Below are positions 8,901-17,192 of a DNA stretch of 64,000 bases, in pieces (the stretch's first letter is position 1; each line of letters starts with the position of its first letter). Below the pieces are notes generated by a model. The model was not told where the DNA came from. It ran no database searches and worked only from the letters and a program-made list of their open reading frames with translations. The stretch is from positions 1 through 64,000 of the forward strand of contig CAVRAZ010000002.1 of the NCBI GenBank assembly GCA_963719135.1, given 5' to 3'. This stretch comes from CAVRAZ01 sp963719135. Its GTDB lineage: Bacteria > Pseudomonadota > Gammaproteobacteria > DSM-19610. The position numbers and the translations under genes are program-made.

Positions 8901-9856
8901 AGGTGCTGGCCGAGGGCGGCGACCTGCGCGCGTTGCAGGCACGCTTCGCCGGCGAGGCGAGCCAGCGGTTTCAGGCGCAGGCGCTGCCGGCGTTCGCCGA
9001 GCGCGCGGTGACGGACTGGGACTTCGGCGAGTTGCCGCCGACGGTCGACATCCGCGCGGGTGGCGAGGTGTTGAAAGGCTATCCGGCGCTGCAGGTCGCG
9101 GATGATGGACTGCGGCTGCACGTTTTTGACGAGCCGAAGTGCGCGGCGCTCGAACACCGCAAGGGGTTGCTGCATCTGTTCGCGCGGCGCGCGCACGCGG
9201 CCGTGAAAGACGTGCGCCGGCGCCTGCCCGAACTGCAGAAGCAGTGTCTGTGGTTTGCGCCGGTCGGTACCTGCGAAGCGCTGACCGAGGATCTGATGAA
9301 CCAGGTCTTGAGCCGGACTTTTTTCGGCGGGGATCGGAACGGCGACATCCGCACGCCGCAGAGGTTCGCGCACTGTCTGGAAACCGGGCGTCCGAGACTG
9401 GTATCGATCGCGGGCGAAACGGCGGGCTGGACGGCGCAGGCGCTGGCGGAATTCCATGCGCTGCGCCAGGCGTTGCAACAGGTGCGTCTGGCGGAACTTC
9501 GACCCGTTGCCGCGGACGTCGAACGTCAGGTGCAGGGACTCATTCATCTGGGTTTCGTCAGTGCAACGCCGGTCCAATGGCTGCCCCACCTGGGGCGCTT
9601 TCTCAAGGCGGCGCGCCTGCGCCTGGAGCGCGCCGCCCAGGACCCCGCGCGGGATCGGGCGCAGGCGGCGATCGTCGACGCCTGGGTGGCGCGGTACGCA
9701 GCGGCGCGGGCGAAACATCCGGACAACGCGCAACTGACCGAATTCCGCTGGCTGATCGAGGAACTGCGCGTGTCGCTGTTCGCGCAGGCGCTGCGCACGT
9801 CGGTCAAGGTCTCGCCGCAGCGCCTGGAAAAACTCTGGTCGGAGGTGGGGTTATAG
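5975..9856 (+). CDS. hrpA: ATP-dependent RNA helicase HrpA
   Basis: A 1293-residue DEAH-box helicase, the usual HrpA length. Walker A (GETGSGKTT) is near residues 101-109 and the DEAH box (IDEAHERS) near 197-204. SAT, NVAETSLTVP and QRSGRCGR motifs follow in order. The long C-terminal half contains the OB-fold (DUF3418-type) region typical of bacterial HrpA. HrpA has been tied to mRNA processing and rescue of stalled ribosomes. The ATG at 5975 opens with PPQREQISELERLI. It is divergent from the DsrE-like gene. A large antisense frame over its first half is a GC artefact. Confidence 0.96.
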   Translation: MHPPQREQISELERLIDGCLARDVPAFRARVGRIRARLGQGQPVDRELDRLGAAIEASRHSVERRREAAFTLAYPPSLPIVAERERVLKVLAQHPVVVLCGETGSGKTTQLPKFCLELQRGTRGRIGHTQPRRIAARSLAARIAEELAVELGGPVGSKVRFHERVSEQTRVKVMTDGILLAETQSDPELRAYDTLIIDEAHERSLNIDFLLGYLRRLMNRRDDLKVIITSATIDPQRFSRYFDGAPIVEVSGRGYPVEIRYRPVAGEQGKGERDQGQAILEAVDELAGAGPGDMLVFLPGERDIRDTAELLRKHHPVAAEILPLYARLSADQQDSVFRAHGGRRIVLATNVAETSLTVPGIRYVIDTGLARISRYSFRTKVQRLPIEPVSQASANQRSGRCGRVAAGICIRLYSEADFLARSAFTDPEIQRTHLAAVILQMAALKLGDPSRFPFIDAPDPRSVRDGYKLLHELGAVDAGDRLTDLGRQLARFPVDPRLGRMLLAAGKLGCLSEMLVIAAALSIPDPRERPLDSAQAADAKHALFEHPKSDFLGFVNLWNAFRDQARHLSGNKLRQWCQAHFVSYLRMREWRDIHGQLLEAVRQADLGVNTEPADYERVHRALLPGLLGQVAFKSDEREYRGARNLKLELFPGSVLSRKKPKWVVAAELMETGKRYLRTAAAVEPEWIEQAAGDLAKRTYFEPWWDPRSARVMASEKVTLYGLPLVVQRKVDYGPIDPAAARELFIRHALVQAEYRSDAGFFQHNRRLLEELGRLAAKSRRAEFDADEEALFAFFDERIPGDVYSGASFERWWREQRESRPELLNLDRKHLLHEEADTVTASRYPDNLGINGVRLPVTYQFTPGADVDGVTFDIPLAALNQMPAARFEWLVPGLLQEKVAALIKSLPKQWRRNFVPVPDFARAFVALDLAPEQPLIDCLARELERMTGVRLAADAWRPEQIPVHLAPHFRILDERGKVLAEGGDLRALQARFAGEASQRFQAQALPAFAERAVTDWDFGELPPTVDIRAGGEVLKGYPALQVADDGLRLHVFDEPKCAALEHRKGLLHLFARRAHAAVKDVRRRLPELQKQCLWFAPVGTCEALTEDLMNQVLSRTFFGGDRNGDIRTPQRFAHCLETGRPRLVSIAGETAGWTAQALAEFHALRQALQQVRLAELRPVAADVERQVQGLIHLGFVSATPVQWLPHLGRFLKAARLRLERAAQDPARDRAQAAIVDAWVARYAAARAKHPDNAQLTEFRWLIEELRVSLFAQALRTSVKVSPQRLEKLWSEVGL

Positions 9857-9872
9857 GTGGCCGGTCACAAAT

Positions 9873-10180
9873 CAACCGCAAAGAACGCAAAGGGAAACCA
9901 CTTCAATTAACCACAAAGGACACCAAGGACACGAAGAAATAATTGCTTGATTTGCGCCATAACCACTATTCAGTGCTAGGAAACATCGCGATGCACTGTG
10001 ACCGAAACTCGCGACCGCTCTTTTGGTGCAGACTGCGCTTGCCGGATACGCGCCTCCGCGGGCAAGAGCGCACCGTCAAGGGTTTTTCGGAAATGGTCAC
10101 CTTCGTGTCCTTGGTGTCCTTTGTGGTTAATTGAACGGGTTTGCCTTCGCGCCTTCTGCGTCCTTCGCGGTTAAACCAAA
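9873..10180. repeat. ACAC/AAGG interspersed repeat, hairpin copy 2
   Basis: Positions 9902-9936 and 10101-10135 form a perfect 35-base inverted repeat built from AACCACAAAGGACACC and ACACGAAG units. Outside it are a second imperfect pair (ACCGCAAAGAACGCAAAGG near 9874, and CTGCGTCCTTCGCGGTTAA near 10156). The loop of 164 bases holds no convincing gene. The element fills the gap between hrpA and trkH, which converge here. The same units occur at 1527-1816. Confidence 0.85.
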
Positions 10181-10212
10181 ACAGCCATGCAACAGGACAC
10201 ACCCGCCATGCT

Positions 10213-11658
10213 TCAATCCAGCCAGAACGACGGCGTGAACAGCACCAGGATCGTGAAGATTTCCAGACGTCCCATCAGCATCGCGAACGCGGCGATCAGT
10301 TTGCCTTCCGGAGCGACGCCGGCGAAGTTATACGCGACTTCGCCAAGGCCCGGCCCGAGGTTGTTGATCGACGTGGCAATGGCGGCGAACGCGCTGACCT
10401 GGTCCAGCCCGGTGGCCATCATCCCCAGCGTGAGAATCACGAATACGATGACGTACATGGCAAAGAACCCCCACACCGCCTCGACGGTGCGCTCGGGCAG
10501 CACCCGGCCGCCGATCTTGACCGGCTTGACCGAGCTGGGGTGTATCAGGCCGGCGACTTCGCGCAGGCCCTGTTTGACCAGCAGCAGAATACGCATGACC
10601 TTCATTCCGCCCGCGGTGGAACCGCCGCAGCCACCGATGAAGCTGATGAACATCAGGAAGACCGGCACAAACAGCGGCCACTGCGTGAAGTCGTCTGCGC
10701 CAAAGCCGGTACTGGTGATGATCGAGATCACTTCGAACCAGGCGCTGACGGCGGCCTGCGGTACGCTGGGGTATTCGCCGACCAGGCGGAGCATTGCCAC
10801 CACCATCACTACGGACGCCGCGACTATCAGCAGAAAGGTCCGCACCTCGACATCCTTGAGGTACGGGACGACGGATTTTTGCTCCAAGGCCACAAAATGG
10901 ATACTGAAATTGATGCCGCCGGTGAGCATGAATACCCCGGCGATCATCTCGATGACGTCGCTGTGGAAATACGCGAAACTGGCGTCGTGGGTGGAGAACC
11001 CGCCGGTCGAGATCGTGGCGAACGCATGGCCGATGGCGTCGAACGGCGTCATGCCGGCCAGCCAGTACGCCAGGGCGCAGGCGGCGGTCAGCAGTGCATA
11101 GATTGTCCACAGGGCGCGCGCGCTTTGGGCCAGACGCGGCGTGAGTTTCTCGCTTTTCATCGGTCCCGGGACTTCCGCCTGATAGATGCGCATGCCGCCG
11201 ATGCCGAGCAGGGGCAGTATCGCCACCGCCAGCACCACCAGGCCCATGCCGCCGAGCCACTGGAGTTGCTGGCGGTAGTAGAGCACGGAGCGCGGCAGCG
11301 CCTCGATCTTCGTGATCACGGTGGCGCCGGTGGTGGTGAATCCGGATACGGCTTCGAACACGGCGTCGACGAAGGTCAGGTGGGGCCCGAAAAGAAAGGG
11401 TAGTGCGCTCAGGAGGCTCAACGCGAACCAGAACAGGGTGACGACCACGAACCCGTCCTTGCGCCGCAATGCGGTGTCCTGGTCCCAGGTCGCCAGCCAG
11501 ACGACCAGCCCGCAGATCAGGGCGATGGCGAAGGATTCCAGAAAGATTACGGCCTGGCCATCCTGATACCAGAGCGACACCGCGACCGGCGGCAGCATGG
11601 TCAGGCTGAAGCCGATGCTGAGCAGCCCGACGATGCGGAATGAGCCCCCGAGCTTCAT
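10213..11658 (-). CDS. trkH: Trk potassium uptake channel subunit TrkH
   Basis: A 481-residue integral membrane protein of the TrkH/TrkG/KtrB family, which imports K+ with a TrkA-type regulatory subunit (no trkA in this window). Four selectivity-filter repeats are visible: FTTTGAT, STGGFS, STGFGA and NNLGPG, each inside an M1-P-M2 unit. About ten hydrophobic segments are present. The length is typical of the family. It is a single gene, convergent with hrpA and downstream of fabB on the same strand, 81 bases apart. Confidence 0.95.
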   Translation of the reverse strand: MKLGGSFRIVGLLSIGFSLTMLPPVAVSLWYQDGQAVIFLESFAIALICGLVVWLATWDQDTALRRKDGFVVVTLFWFALSLLSALPFLFGPHLTFVDAVFEAVSGFTTTGATVITKIEALPRSVLYYRQQLQWLGGMGLVVLAVAILPLLGIGGMRIYQAEVPGPMKSEKLTPRLAQSARALWTIYALLTAACALAYWLAGMTPFDAIGHAFATISTGGFSTHDASFAYFHSDVIEMIAGVFMLTGGINFSIHFVALEQKSVVPYLKDVEVRTFLLIVAASVVMVVAMLRLVGEYPSVPQAAVSAWFEVISIITSTGFGADDFTQWPLFVPVFLMFISFIGGCGGSTAGGMKVMRILLLVKQGLREVAGLIHPSSVKPVKIGGRVLPERTVEAVWGFFAMYVIVFVILTLGMMATGLDQVSAFAAIATSINNLGPGLGEVAYNFAGVAPEGKLIAAFAMLMGRLEIFTILVLFTPSFWLD

Positions 11659-11739
11659 GCGTCAGGGGCGACCGGATGGCAGTGGCGCAAGGGCGGCATT
11701 GAAACCCCCGGATGGATTCCCGTTGCTTCCTGGCTTCCG

Positions 11740-12957
11740 TCAGCGCTGGAAGCGCCGGAACACCAACGTCGCGTTGGTGCCGCCGAAACCGAAGCTGTTG
11801 GACATGACGGTGTTGACCTCGACGTTGTCGCGACGCGCGCGCAGGATCGGGAAACCTTCGGCGGCCGGATCCAGCTCGGTGATGTTGGCCGATGCGCAGA
11901 GAAAGCGATGCTCCATCATCAACAGCGAGAAGATCGCCTCGTGGACGCCGGCCGCGCCCAGCGAGTGGCCGCTCAAAGACTTGGTGGAACTGATCGGCGG
12001 GATGTCGACGCCGAACACTTCGCGTACGGCTTCCAGTTCCCGCACGTCGCCGACCGGGGTGCTGGTGCCATGCGCGTTGATGTAATCGATTGGCGTGTCG
12101 ACGGTCGCAAGCGCCTGGCGCATGCAGCGCACGGCGCCTTCGCCGGACGGCTGGACCATGTCGTAGCCGTCGGAGGTCGCGCCGTAGCCGATCAGCTCGG
12201 CGTAGATCTTCGCGCCGCGTCGTTGGGCGTGCTCCAGTTCCTCCAGCACCAGCATGCCGCCGCCGCCGGCGATCACGAAGCCGTCCCGCGCGGCGTCGTA
12301 GGCGCGCGACGCCGCCTGCGGTGTTTCGTTGTACTTGGATGACAGCGCGCCCATGGCGTCGAACAGCAGGGTGAGCGACCAGTGCAGTTCCTCGCCGCCG
12401 CCCGCGAACACCATGTCCTGCTTGCCCATCTGGATCTGTTCGCAGGCGTTGCCGATGCAGTGTGCACTGGTCGAGCAGGCCGAACTGATCGAATAGTTGA
12501 TGCCCTTGATCCTGAACGCCGTGGACAGGCAGGCCGAGTTGGTGCTGCCCATCGTACGCGGGACCATGAAGGGCCCCACTTTCCTGGCGCCTTTTTCCCG
12601 CATCTGATCGACGGCGAGAATGATGTTCTGGGTCGAGGTGCCGCCCGAACCCGCGATCAGGCCGATGCGCGGATCGGAGATCTCGTCCTCCTCCAGCCCC
12701 GCGTCGGCGATCGCCTCGCGCATGGCGATGTAATTGTAGGCCGCGCTGTCGCCCATGAAGCGCCGCAGTTTCTTGTTGATCTGGCCGTCGATGTCCACGG
12801 GCACGGCGCCGTGCACGTGGCTGCGGAACCCGATCCGTTTGTATTCATCGCAGAAAACGATGCCGGAGCGGCCTTCTTTCAGCGACTCCAGAACCGCCTG
12901 CTTGCTGGTTCCGATACTCGAAACAATGCCTAAGCCGGTAACGACAACGCGACGCAT
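11740..12957 (-). CDS. fabB: 3-oxoacyl-ACP synthase I FabB
   Basis: A 405-residue condensing enzyme of fatty-acid elongation. The nucleophile Cys lies in SSACSTSAHC, and the two active histidines in NAHGTSTPVGD and SLSGHSLGAAG. FabB, working with FabA, is what lets bacteria make unsaturated fatty acids anaerobically. The open frame continues upstream into fabA, but the ATG at 12957 opens with the standard RRVVVTGLGIVSSIG, so it is chosen. The gap to the fabA stop is 17 bases, so the two are one operon. Confidence 0.96.
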   Translation of the reverse strand: MRRVVVTGLGIVSSIGTSKQAVLESLKEGRSGIVFCDEYKRIGFRSHVHGAVPVDIDGQINKKLRRFMGDSAAYNYIAMREAIADAGLEEDEISDPRIGLIAGSGGTSTQNIILAVDQMREKGARKVGPFMVPRTMGSTNSACLSTAFRIKGINYSISSACSTSAHCIGNACEQIQMGKQDMVFAGGGEELHWSLTLLFDAMGALSSKYNETPQAASRAYDAARDGFVIAGGGGMLVLEELEHAQRRGAKIYAELIGYGATSDGYDMVQPSGEGAVRCMRQALATVDTPIDYINAHGTSTPVGDVRELEAVREVFGVDIPPISSTKSLSGHSLGAAGVHEAIFSLLMMEHRFLCASANITELDPAAEGFPILRARRDNVEVNTVMSNSFGFGGTNATLVFRRFQR

Positions 12958-12974
12958 GAATATTGACTCTCTGT

Positions 12975-13514
12975 CTAGAAGTTCTCGGTTGAGGTAAACA
13001 GTCCCACACGCAGGTGTTTCGCGGCGTATATCTCGCGGCCGTCCAGATCCAGAATGCCGTCGCCGATGCCCATGAACAGTTTGCGCTGGATGACACGGCG
13101 TATGTTGATGCGATAGGTGACCAGCCTGCCTTCCGGCGTGACCTGGCCCGAATACTTGACCTCGTCGGCGCCCAGCGCGCGGCCGCGACCCGGGCCGCCC
13201 AGCCAGCCCAGGTAGAAGCCGATCAGTTGCCACATGGCGTCGAGACCCAGGCAGCCCGGCATGACCGGATCGGATTCAAAGTGACAACCGAAAAACCAGA
13301 GGTCGGGCTTGATGTCCAGTTCGGCGACGATTTCGCCGTGACCGTGCGACCCGCCATGATCGTTGATCCGCACGATGCGGTCGAACATCAGCATGGGCGG
13401 GAGCGGCAGGCGTGCGTTGCCGGGACCGAATATCCTGCCGTGACCGCAGTCCAGCAGCTCTTCATATGAGTAGTGGTCTTGCGTGTGGCGGGGTAAAGGC
13501 TCGAAATTGCTCAT
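12975..13514 (-). CDS. fabA: 3-hydroxydecanoyl-ACP dehydratase/isomerase FabA
   Basis: A 179-residue hotdog-fold enzyme that dehydrates 3-hydroxydecanoyl-ACP and isomerises the product to the cis-3 form, the branch point to unsaturated fatty acids. The active His is in FFGCHFESDPVMPGC and the active Asp in LGLDAMWQL. The N-terminus HYSYEELLDCGHG is characteristic of FabA and not FabZ. It is the first gene of the fabA-fabB pair. Confidence 0.97.
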   Translation of the reverse strand: MSNFEPLPRHTQDHYSYEELLDCGHGRIFGPGNARLPLPPMLMFDRIVRINDHGGSHGHGEIVAELDIKPDLWFFGCHFESDPVMPGCLGLDAMWQLIGFYLGWLGGPGRGRALGADEVKYSGQVTPEGRLVTYRINIRRVIQRKLFMGIGDGILDLDGREIYAAKHLRVGLFTSTENF

Positions 13515-13998
13515 GGCACAGGACGGATATTCCCGGAAGGCAGCGTTGAATCGGTGCCCGGTATTCTAACGGTATGCGCGGTCCTGAGAAAGTGCGCGGC
13601 GGCCCGGCAGTCGGCCGGGCCGCGCGGCGGGCGCCGCGGATGTTCAGCACGGCGACCCACCGTCGTGGGCCATGCGTCGTATTCTGCACGTGCCGGCCGC
13701 TTGGCGGAGGTACTGCTGGAACGCATGCGGCGCCCATGGATGCACCGGATGACCCGGACCTGGTCCGCGGGCCTGTCGACCGCATGATTTCCCGACGGCG
13801 GCCGGATCGTCGCGAATTGCCGGGAGTCCGCCGGACAGATCCGGCTGCATTCGCCGCTCCCCCGGCGCATTTCGGCGCGTACGCGGGACGCGGGGAACGG
13901 CTCGACGCCAGGACCGGTGAAGCGCCGCGCGCCGCGCTCGAGCGGGCGCCCGGCTCGGGCTGCCCGTCTAACCGGGTGCGTTCCGAGGGACGACGGGC
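13515..13998. other. 484-base GC-rich gap between fabA and yajQ
   Basis: Both flanking genes read leftward. Frames open on both strands because of high GC, but their translations are rich in Arg, Pro and Ala with no recognisable motif or ribosome-binding site. The fabA promoter must lie at the left end; no clear pair of boxes was identified. It may be decayed coding sequence. Confidence 0.45.
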
Positions 13999-14481
13999 TC
14001 AGTCGCGGAAGTTGTCGAATTGCAGCGGCAGGCCCAGCTCCGCGCCGCGCAACAGCGCGATCGCCGCCTGCAGGTCGTCGCGCTTCTTGCCGGTGACGCG
14101 GACCTTGTCGCCCTGGATGCTCGCCTGCACTTTCAGCTTCGCGTCCTTGATCAGTTTGATGATGCGCCGCGCGGTCTCCTGGGGAATGCCCTGTTGCACG
14201 TCCAGCACCTGCTTCGCCCGCTGAATGCTGAGTTCCACCTTGCCGGCGTTCAGGGCCTGTATATCGACGCCGCGTTTGGAGAGCTTCTGGTAGAGGATGT
14301 CCTTGATCTGATCCAGTTGGAATTCGTTGTCACCGGTAAGCTGAATCTTGTCTTCGTGCTGTTCGACCGCCGCGCCGGTGCCCTTGAAATCGTACCTCGT
14401 GCCCACTTCGCGCTGGGTCTGGTCGACCGCATTGGCGACTTCCTGAAGATCGACTTCGGAAACGGTATCGAATGACGGCAT
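13999..14481 (-). CDS. yajQ: YajQ-family nucleotide-binding protein
   Basis: A 160-residue protein of the YajQ/UPF0234 family with two ferredoxin-like repeats. Motifs include the N-terminal MPSFDTVSEVD, VGTRYDFKGT near residues 27-36, KVRVTGKKRDDLQ near 125-137, and the C-terminal LPLQFDNFRD. Members bind cyclic di-GMP in Xanthomonas and have been reported to bind nucleic acid or other nucleotides elsewhere. The degenerate GGDEF regulator lies 0.6 kb away, which may be a coincidence. It is divergent from the hotdog-fold gene at 14560. Confidence 0.95.
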   Translation of the reverse strand: MPSFDTVSEVDLQEVANAVDQTQREVGTRYDFKGTGAAVEQHEDKIQLTGDNEFQLDQIKDILYQKLSKRGVDIQALNAGKVELSIQRAKQVLDVQQGIPQETARRIIKLIKDAKLKVQASIQGDKVRVTGKKRDDLQAAIALLRGAELGLPLQFDNFRD

Positions 14482-14559
14482 GGCGCTGGGTTCCCTGGAA
14501 CGACGACTGGGAGCTTATGGTACCCTAATTCCGATGCCGTCGAGGAACCGCGCGATCCG

Positions 14560-15039
14560 ATGAACATACTGAAACTCTTGCGTGGAGCCCGGTTCCTTTC
14601 GACACGGCGACGCGTGGAATGGTATCCGCCGTTCAAGCTCATGGGCGTCAGGGTGATCGAGCTGGACCCCGACTGGAACCTGGTCCGATTGCGGCTGCCG
14701 CTGACGGTGTTTTCGCGGAACATGGCGGACACCCTGTTCGGTGGCTATCAGGCGGCCGTCGCCGACCCCGTCGCGGCCATCGCCTGCGCCAGGCAGTTTC
14801 CCGGCTATTCGGTCTGGACCCGCTCGCTGTCGCTGGACTTCGAACGCCCCGGCAATTCGGATCTGGAGCTGCGGTTTGTCTTCGATGCCGGCGTCAAACA
14901 GCGGATCCGCGCCGACCTGGAGGCCCGCGGACGCAGCACGCCGGAGTTCGAATACGGACTTTATCGTGCGGACGGGGTGCGCTGTACGCGGATCGAATGC
15001 CGGGTGGCGATCAGGCCGCGCGGTTATCGGAAGGAGTGA
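14560..15039 (+). CDS. DUF4442 / PaaI-like hotdog-fold thioesterase-like protein
   Basis: A 159-residue protein with a single hotdog-type domain: a PPFKLMGVRVIELD strand near residues 24-37, an FSRNMADTLFGGYQAA helix entry near 51-66 that resembles the NHVGTMFGG turn of PaaI thioesterases, and SLSLDFERPG near 90-99. DUF4442 proteins are assumed to act on acyl-CoA or acyl-ACP substrates; the substrate here is unknown. It is transcribed away from yajQ and converges with the response regulator gene. Confidence 0.75.
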   Translation: MNILKLLRGARFLSTRRRVEWYPPFKLMGVRVIELDPDWNLVRLRLPLTVFSRNMADTLFGGYQAAVADPVAAIACARQFPGYSVWTRSLSLDFERPGNSDLELRFVFDAGVKQRIRADLEARGRSTPEFEYGLYRADGVRCTRIECRVAIRPRGYRKE

Positions 15040-15105
15040 GCGGATCTTCGTCCGCGCCGGAGGCGGTCGACGCCTGCCCGAACGCGGCGCGCGATCCCGC
15101 GAGGA

Positions 15106-16320
15106 TCACTCGACGGGTTCGTGCGTGTTCGCGGGTTCGACCGGTTTGCGCCCCTGTTCGCTTTCCGCGGGCGCCGTAAACGCCGCGCGGCGAATGACCT
15201 GCAACGCCTGCAGCACCTCCGCGCTCCTGTTTCGTCCCCACAGTTCCAACAGAGGAAACAGTGTCTGCACCAGCAGGTCCGGACTGGTCTGCACCGGCCG
15301 GTTGAGGCGCAGCGCGGTCAAGGCCTCGGTGATTGCGCTGGTCCTGGGTGCCGGTGCCGATTCCGCGTGCCGCGGCGCAGGCGGAGTGACGGCGGCGTGA
15401 ATCCGGCCGCCGCCCGTCTGGTGCGCCGCCTTGATGTTGTCTTTCAATTCCCGGAGCAGGGCATCGAAGCGCAGTTCGCGATGGACCGTCGGCCAGACAA
15501 TGCCGATGCTGACCGAAACGCGGATCGACTCGCCATTGATTTCGTAAGGCCGGTTTTCGACCGCCGCGCGCAATTTCCCGGCGATCTGACGTGCGCCGGC
15601 CGGGTTGCACGACGGTAGAAGCAGTGCAATGTCGTCGGGGTCGAGACGCGCGATGATGTCCTCGCGGCGGCGTTCCCCGGCAATCGTTCTGGCGACCTCG
15701 GCCAGCAGCTTTTCGGCGAAAACCTTGCCGCGCCGCAGATACCAGACCCGGTACCTGTCGATGTGAACGCCGATCAGCGCCAGGTGGGTCTGGTGGCGCA
15801 GCGCAAACGCCAGTTGTTCCTCGCCGCGCTGCCTGAACGCCGGTTCGGTCGCGAACCCGGTCAGGTCGTCCGTTCCGGTTTTCGCCTGCAGTAATTGGTT
15901 CTGGTGCCGGGATTCGTCCAGCGCCCGGGCGGTTTGACGCTTTTCGATCAGCGCGCGGATGTTGGTCAGCAAATGCGCCGGGTCGAAAGGCTTGGTAACG
16001 AAATTGCTCGCGCCCCGGGCGATCGCGTTCTCCTTGGTGCCGTCGTCGTCTTCCGCGCCGCTCGCGATCACGACCGGCAAGGTGTTGATGCGCGGTTCGC
16101 TCGACTCGCGGATCCGGTTCAACAGCCCCAGTCCATCCAGATTGGGCATGGACAGGTCGGACATCACCAGGTCGATCGACGGATTACTCGCGAGTATTTG
16201 CCAGGCGACCTCGCCATCCTCGGCATCGTGAATGTCGTATTCGGCACCGAGTACCTTGCGCGCGGCAACACGAATCAGGCGCGAATCATCGACAACAAGG
16301 ATACTTGCTTTTGCTTTCAT
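15106..16320 (-). CDS. Response regulator with degenerate GGDEF domain
   Basis: A 404-residue protein. The receiver domain (residues 1-130) has the acidic pair in VVDDSR, the phospho-acceptor Asp in VMSDLSMPN, and the Lys in VTKPFD. A GGDEF-fold domain follows (about 155-300), but where GGD(E)EF should be it reads ARLDPDDIALLLPS, so the catalytic loop is gone and diguanylate cyclase activity is unlikely. A third region (about 335-390) is helical and unrecognised. The protein is probably a phosphorylation-controlled adaptor or nucleotide sensor. No histidine kinase is adjacent. Confidence 0.88.
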   Translation of the reverse strand: MKAKASILVVDDSRLIRVAARKVLGAEYDIHDAEDGEVAWQILASNPSIDLVMSDLSMPNLDGLGLLNRIRESSEPRINTLPVVIASGAEDDDGTKENAIARGASNFVTKPFDPAHLLTNIRALIEKRQTARALDESRHQNQLLQAKTGTDDLTGFATEPAFRQRGEEQLAFALRHQTHLALIGVHIDRYRVWYLRRGKVFAEKLLAEVARTIAGERRREDIIARLDPDDIALLLPSCNPAGARQIAGKLRAAVENRPYEINGESIRVSVSIGIVWPTVHRELRFDALLRELKDNIKAAHQTGGGRIHAAVTPPAPRHAESAPAPRTSAITEALTALRLNRPVQTSPDLLVQTLFPLLELWGRNRSAEVLQALQVIRRAAFTAPAESEQGRKPVEPANTHEPVE

Positions 16321-16902
16321 GGCTGGAATTTTTCGTAGTGTCGGACGCTTGGGGACCTATCGGCGTCGCACAAAATTCCTTTATTCATTCAAAGGGTTCT
16401 GAGTCGCGCCGAGTGACCCGTGCGACGGCCATGGCCGCGCTGCGCGGTACCGGACGACAGTGCGCGAAGGTGAGCGGGAATCGGATGTTATGGCGGATGC
16501 CGCCCGTATCGATCCTGCGTGAACGGTTGGCTATCCGTTCGCGGCGCTCACCGATTCGCGGTAGCGGATTTGTGAATCACTTCACTGATCGAATGATGTC
16601 GTCGCTGTTCGCCGCTTGCCGGCGTCCCGGGAATTCCAGGGTCAAACGGTCTTGCATGGATTCGGCGTCGTGCAGCGCATGCCGCAGCAGTGCCGGTGTC
16701 GAACGCGAACCTGGATTGCGGTTGCGGAAGTCAGCGGTGCAACGACACCGCCAACTGATGCCCTTGTGTGAATCGTGCAAGGTGTTGGGCCACACCTATA
16801 TATTAAGGTGTGGCTCCACGCCAGCGTTTTGGAAATGTACATAATATATTGCATTAACAATATGTTATGTGCGTTGCGCGGGCATATGTGCGTTGCACGG
16901 AC
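16321..16902. other. Non-coding region with two dyads, upstream of the response regulator
   Basis: About 580 bases without a believable gene. The right end is unusually AT-rich for this genome and holds two inverted repeats: CCACACCT/AGGTGTGG at 16790-16797 and 16806-16813, and a 13-base pair of arms with one mismatch at 16839-16851 and 16858-16870. They lie about 470-550 bases upstream of the leftward response regulator start. They might be operators or remnants of a mobile sequence. Confidence 0.55.
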
Positions 16903-16933
16903 AAAAAAAAGGCCTGCTTGCGCAGGCCTTTTT
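16903..16933. terminator. Bidirectional terminator after the H1-like gene
   Basis: An AGGCCTGC/GCAGGCCT stem with a four-base loop is flanked by an A run on the left and a T run on the right, so it can stop transcription in both directions. It lies just past the stop of the leftward lysine-rich gene. Confidence 0.88.
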
Positions 16934-16949
16934 GGATTACCCGAACGAA

Positions 16950-17192
16950 TCAGGCGACAGCCTTCTTCTTGCGGGCAACGCGCTTCTTACCAACCCTCTT
17001 TTTGGCTACGCGTTTCTTGGCGGCCTTCTTCTTGGCCGACCGTTTCTTGGTTGCCTTTTTCTTCGCGGCCTTCTTCGTCGTCCGCTTCTTGGCAACGCGC
17101 TTTGCTACTTTCTTCTTCGTAGCGGTTTTCTTCTTGGCCACCACCTTCTTCTTGGCGGTGGACTTCTTCGCGGTCTTCTTCCTTACTGCCAT
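16950..17192 (-). CDS. Histone H1-like lysine/alanine-rich DNA-binding protein
   Basis: An 80-residue protein made almost entirely of Lys, Ala, Arg, Val and Thr in KKxAK-type pentads, as in the C-terminal tails of AlgP and bacterial H1-like proteins. Such proteins bind DNA non-specifically and compact it. The longer open frame upstream is rejected: the ATG at 17192 sits six bases behind a perfect GGAGGT, and the upstream translation shows no bias. A strong terminator follows. Its precise role is not determinable from sequence. Confidence 0.88.
   Translation of the reverse strand: MAVRKKTAKKSTAKKKVVAKKKTATKKKVAKRVAKKRTTKKAAKKKATKKRSAKKKAAKKRVAKKRVGKKRVARKKKAVA

Noticed and set aside
5810..9733. 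Long minus-strand frames (673 and 559 codons) opposite hrpA
   Set aside because: They are antisense to a clear helicase, have no domain, and arise from GC-rich codon structure.
10141..11403. 420-codon plus-strand frame over trkH
   Set aside because: Low-complexity His/Gln/Asp-rich shadow of a membrane-protein gene.
13574..14224. Plus-strand frame in the gap left of yajQ
   Set aside because: Arg/Pro-rich, no start signal, and it overlaps yajQ antisense.
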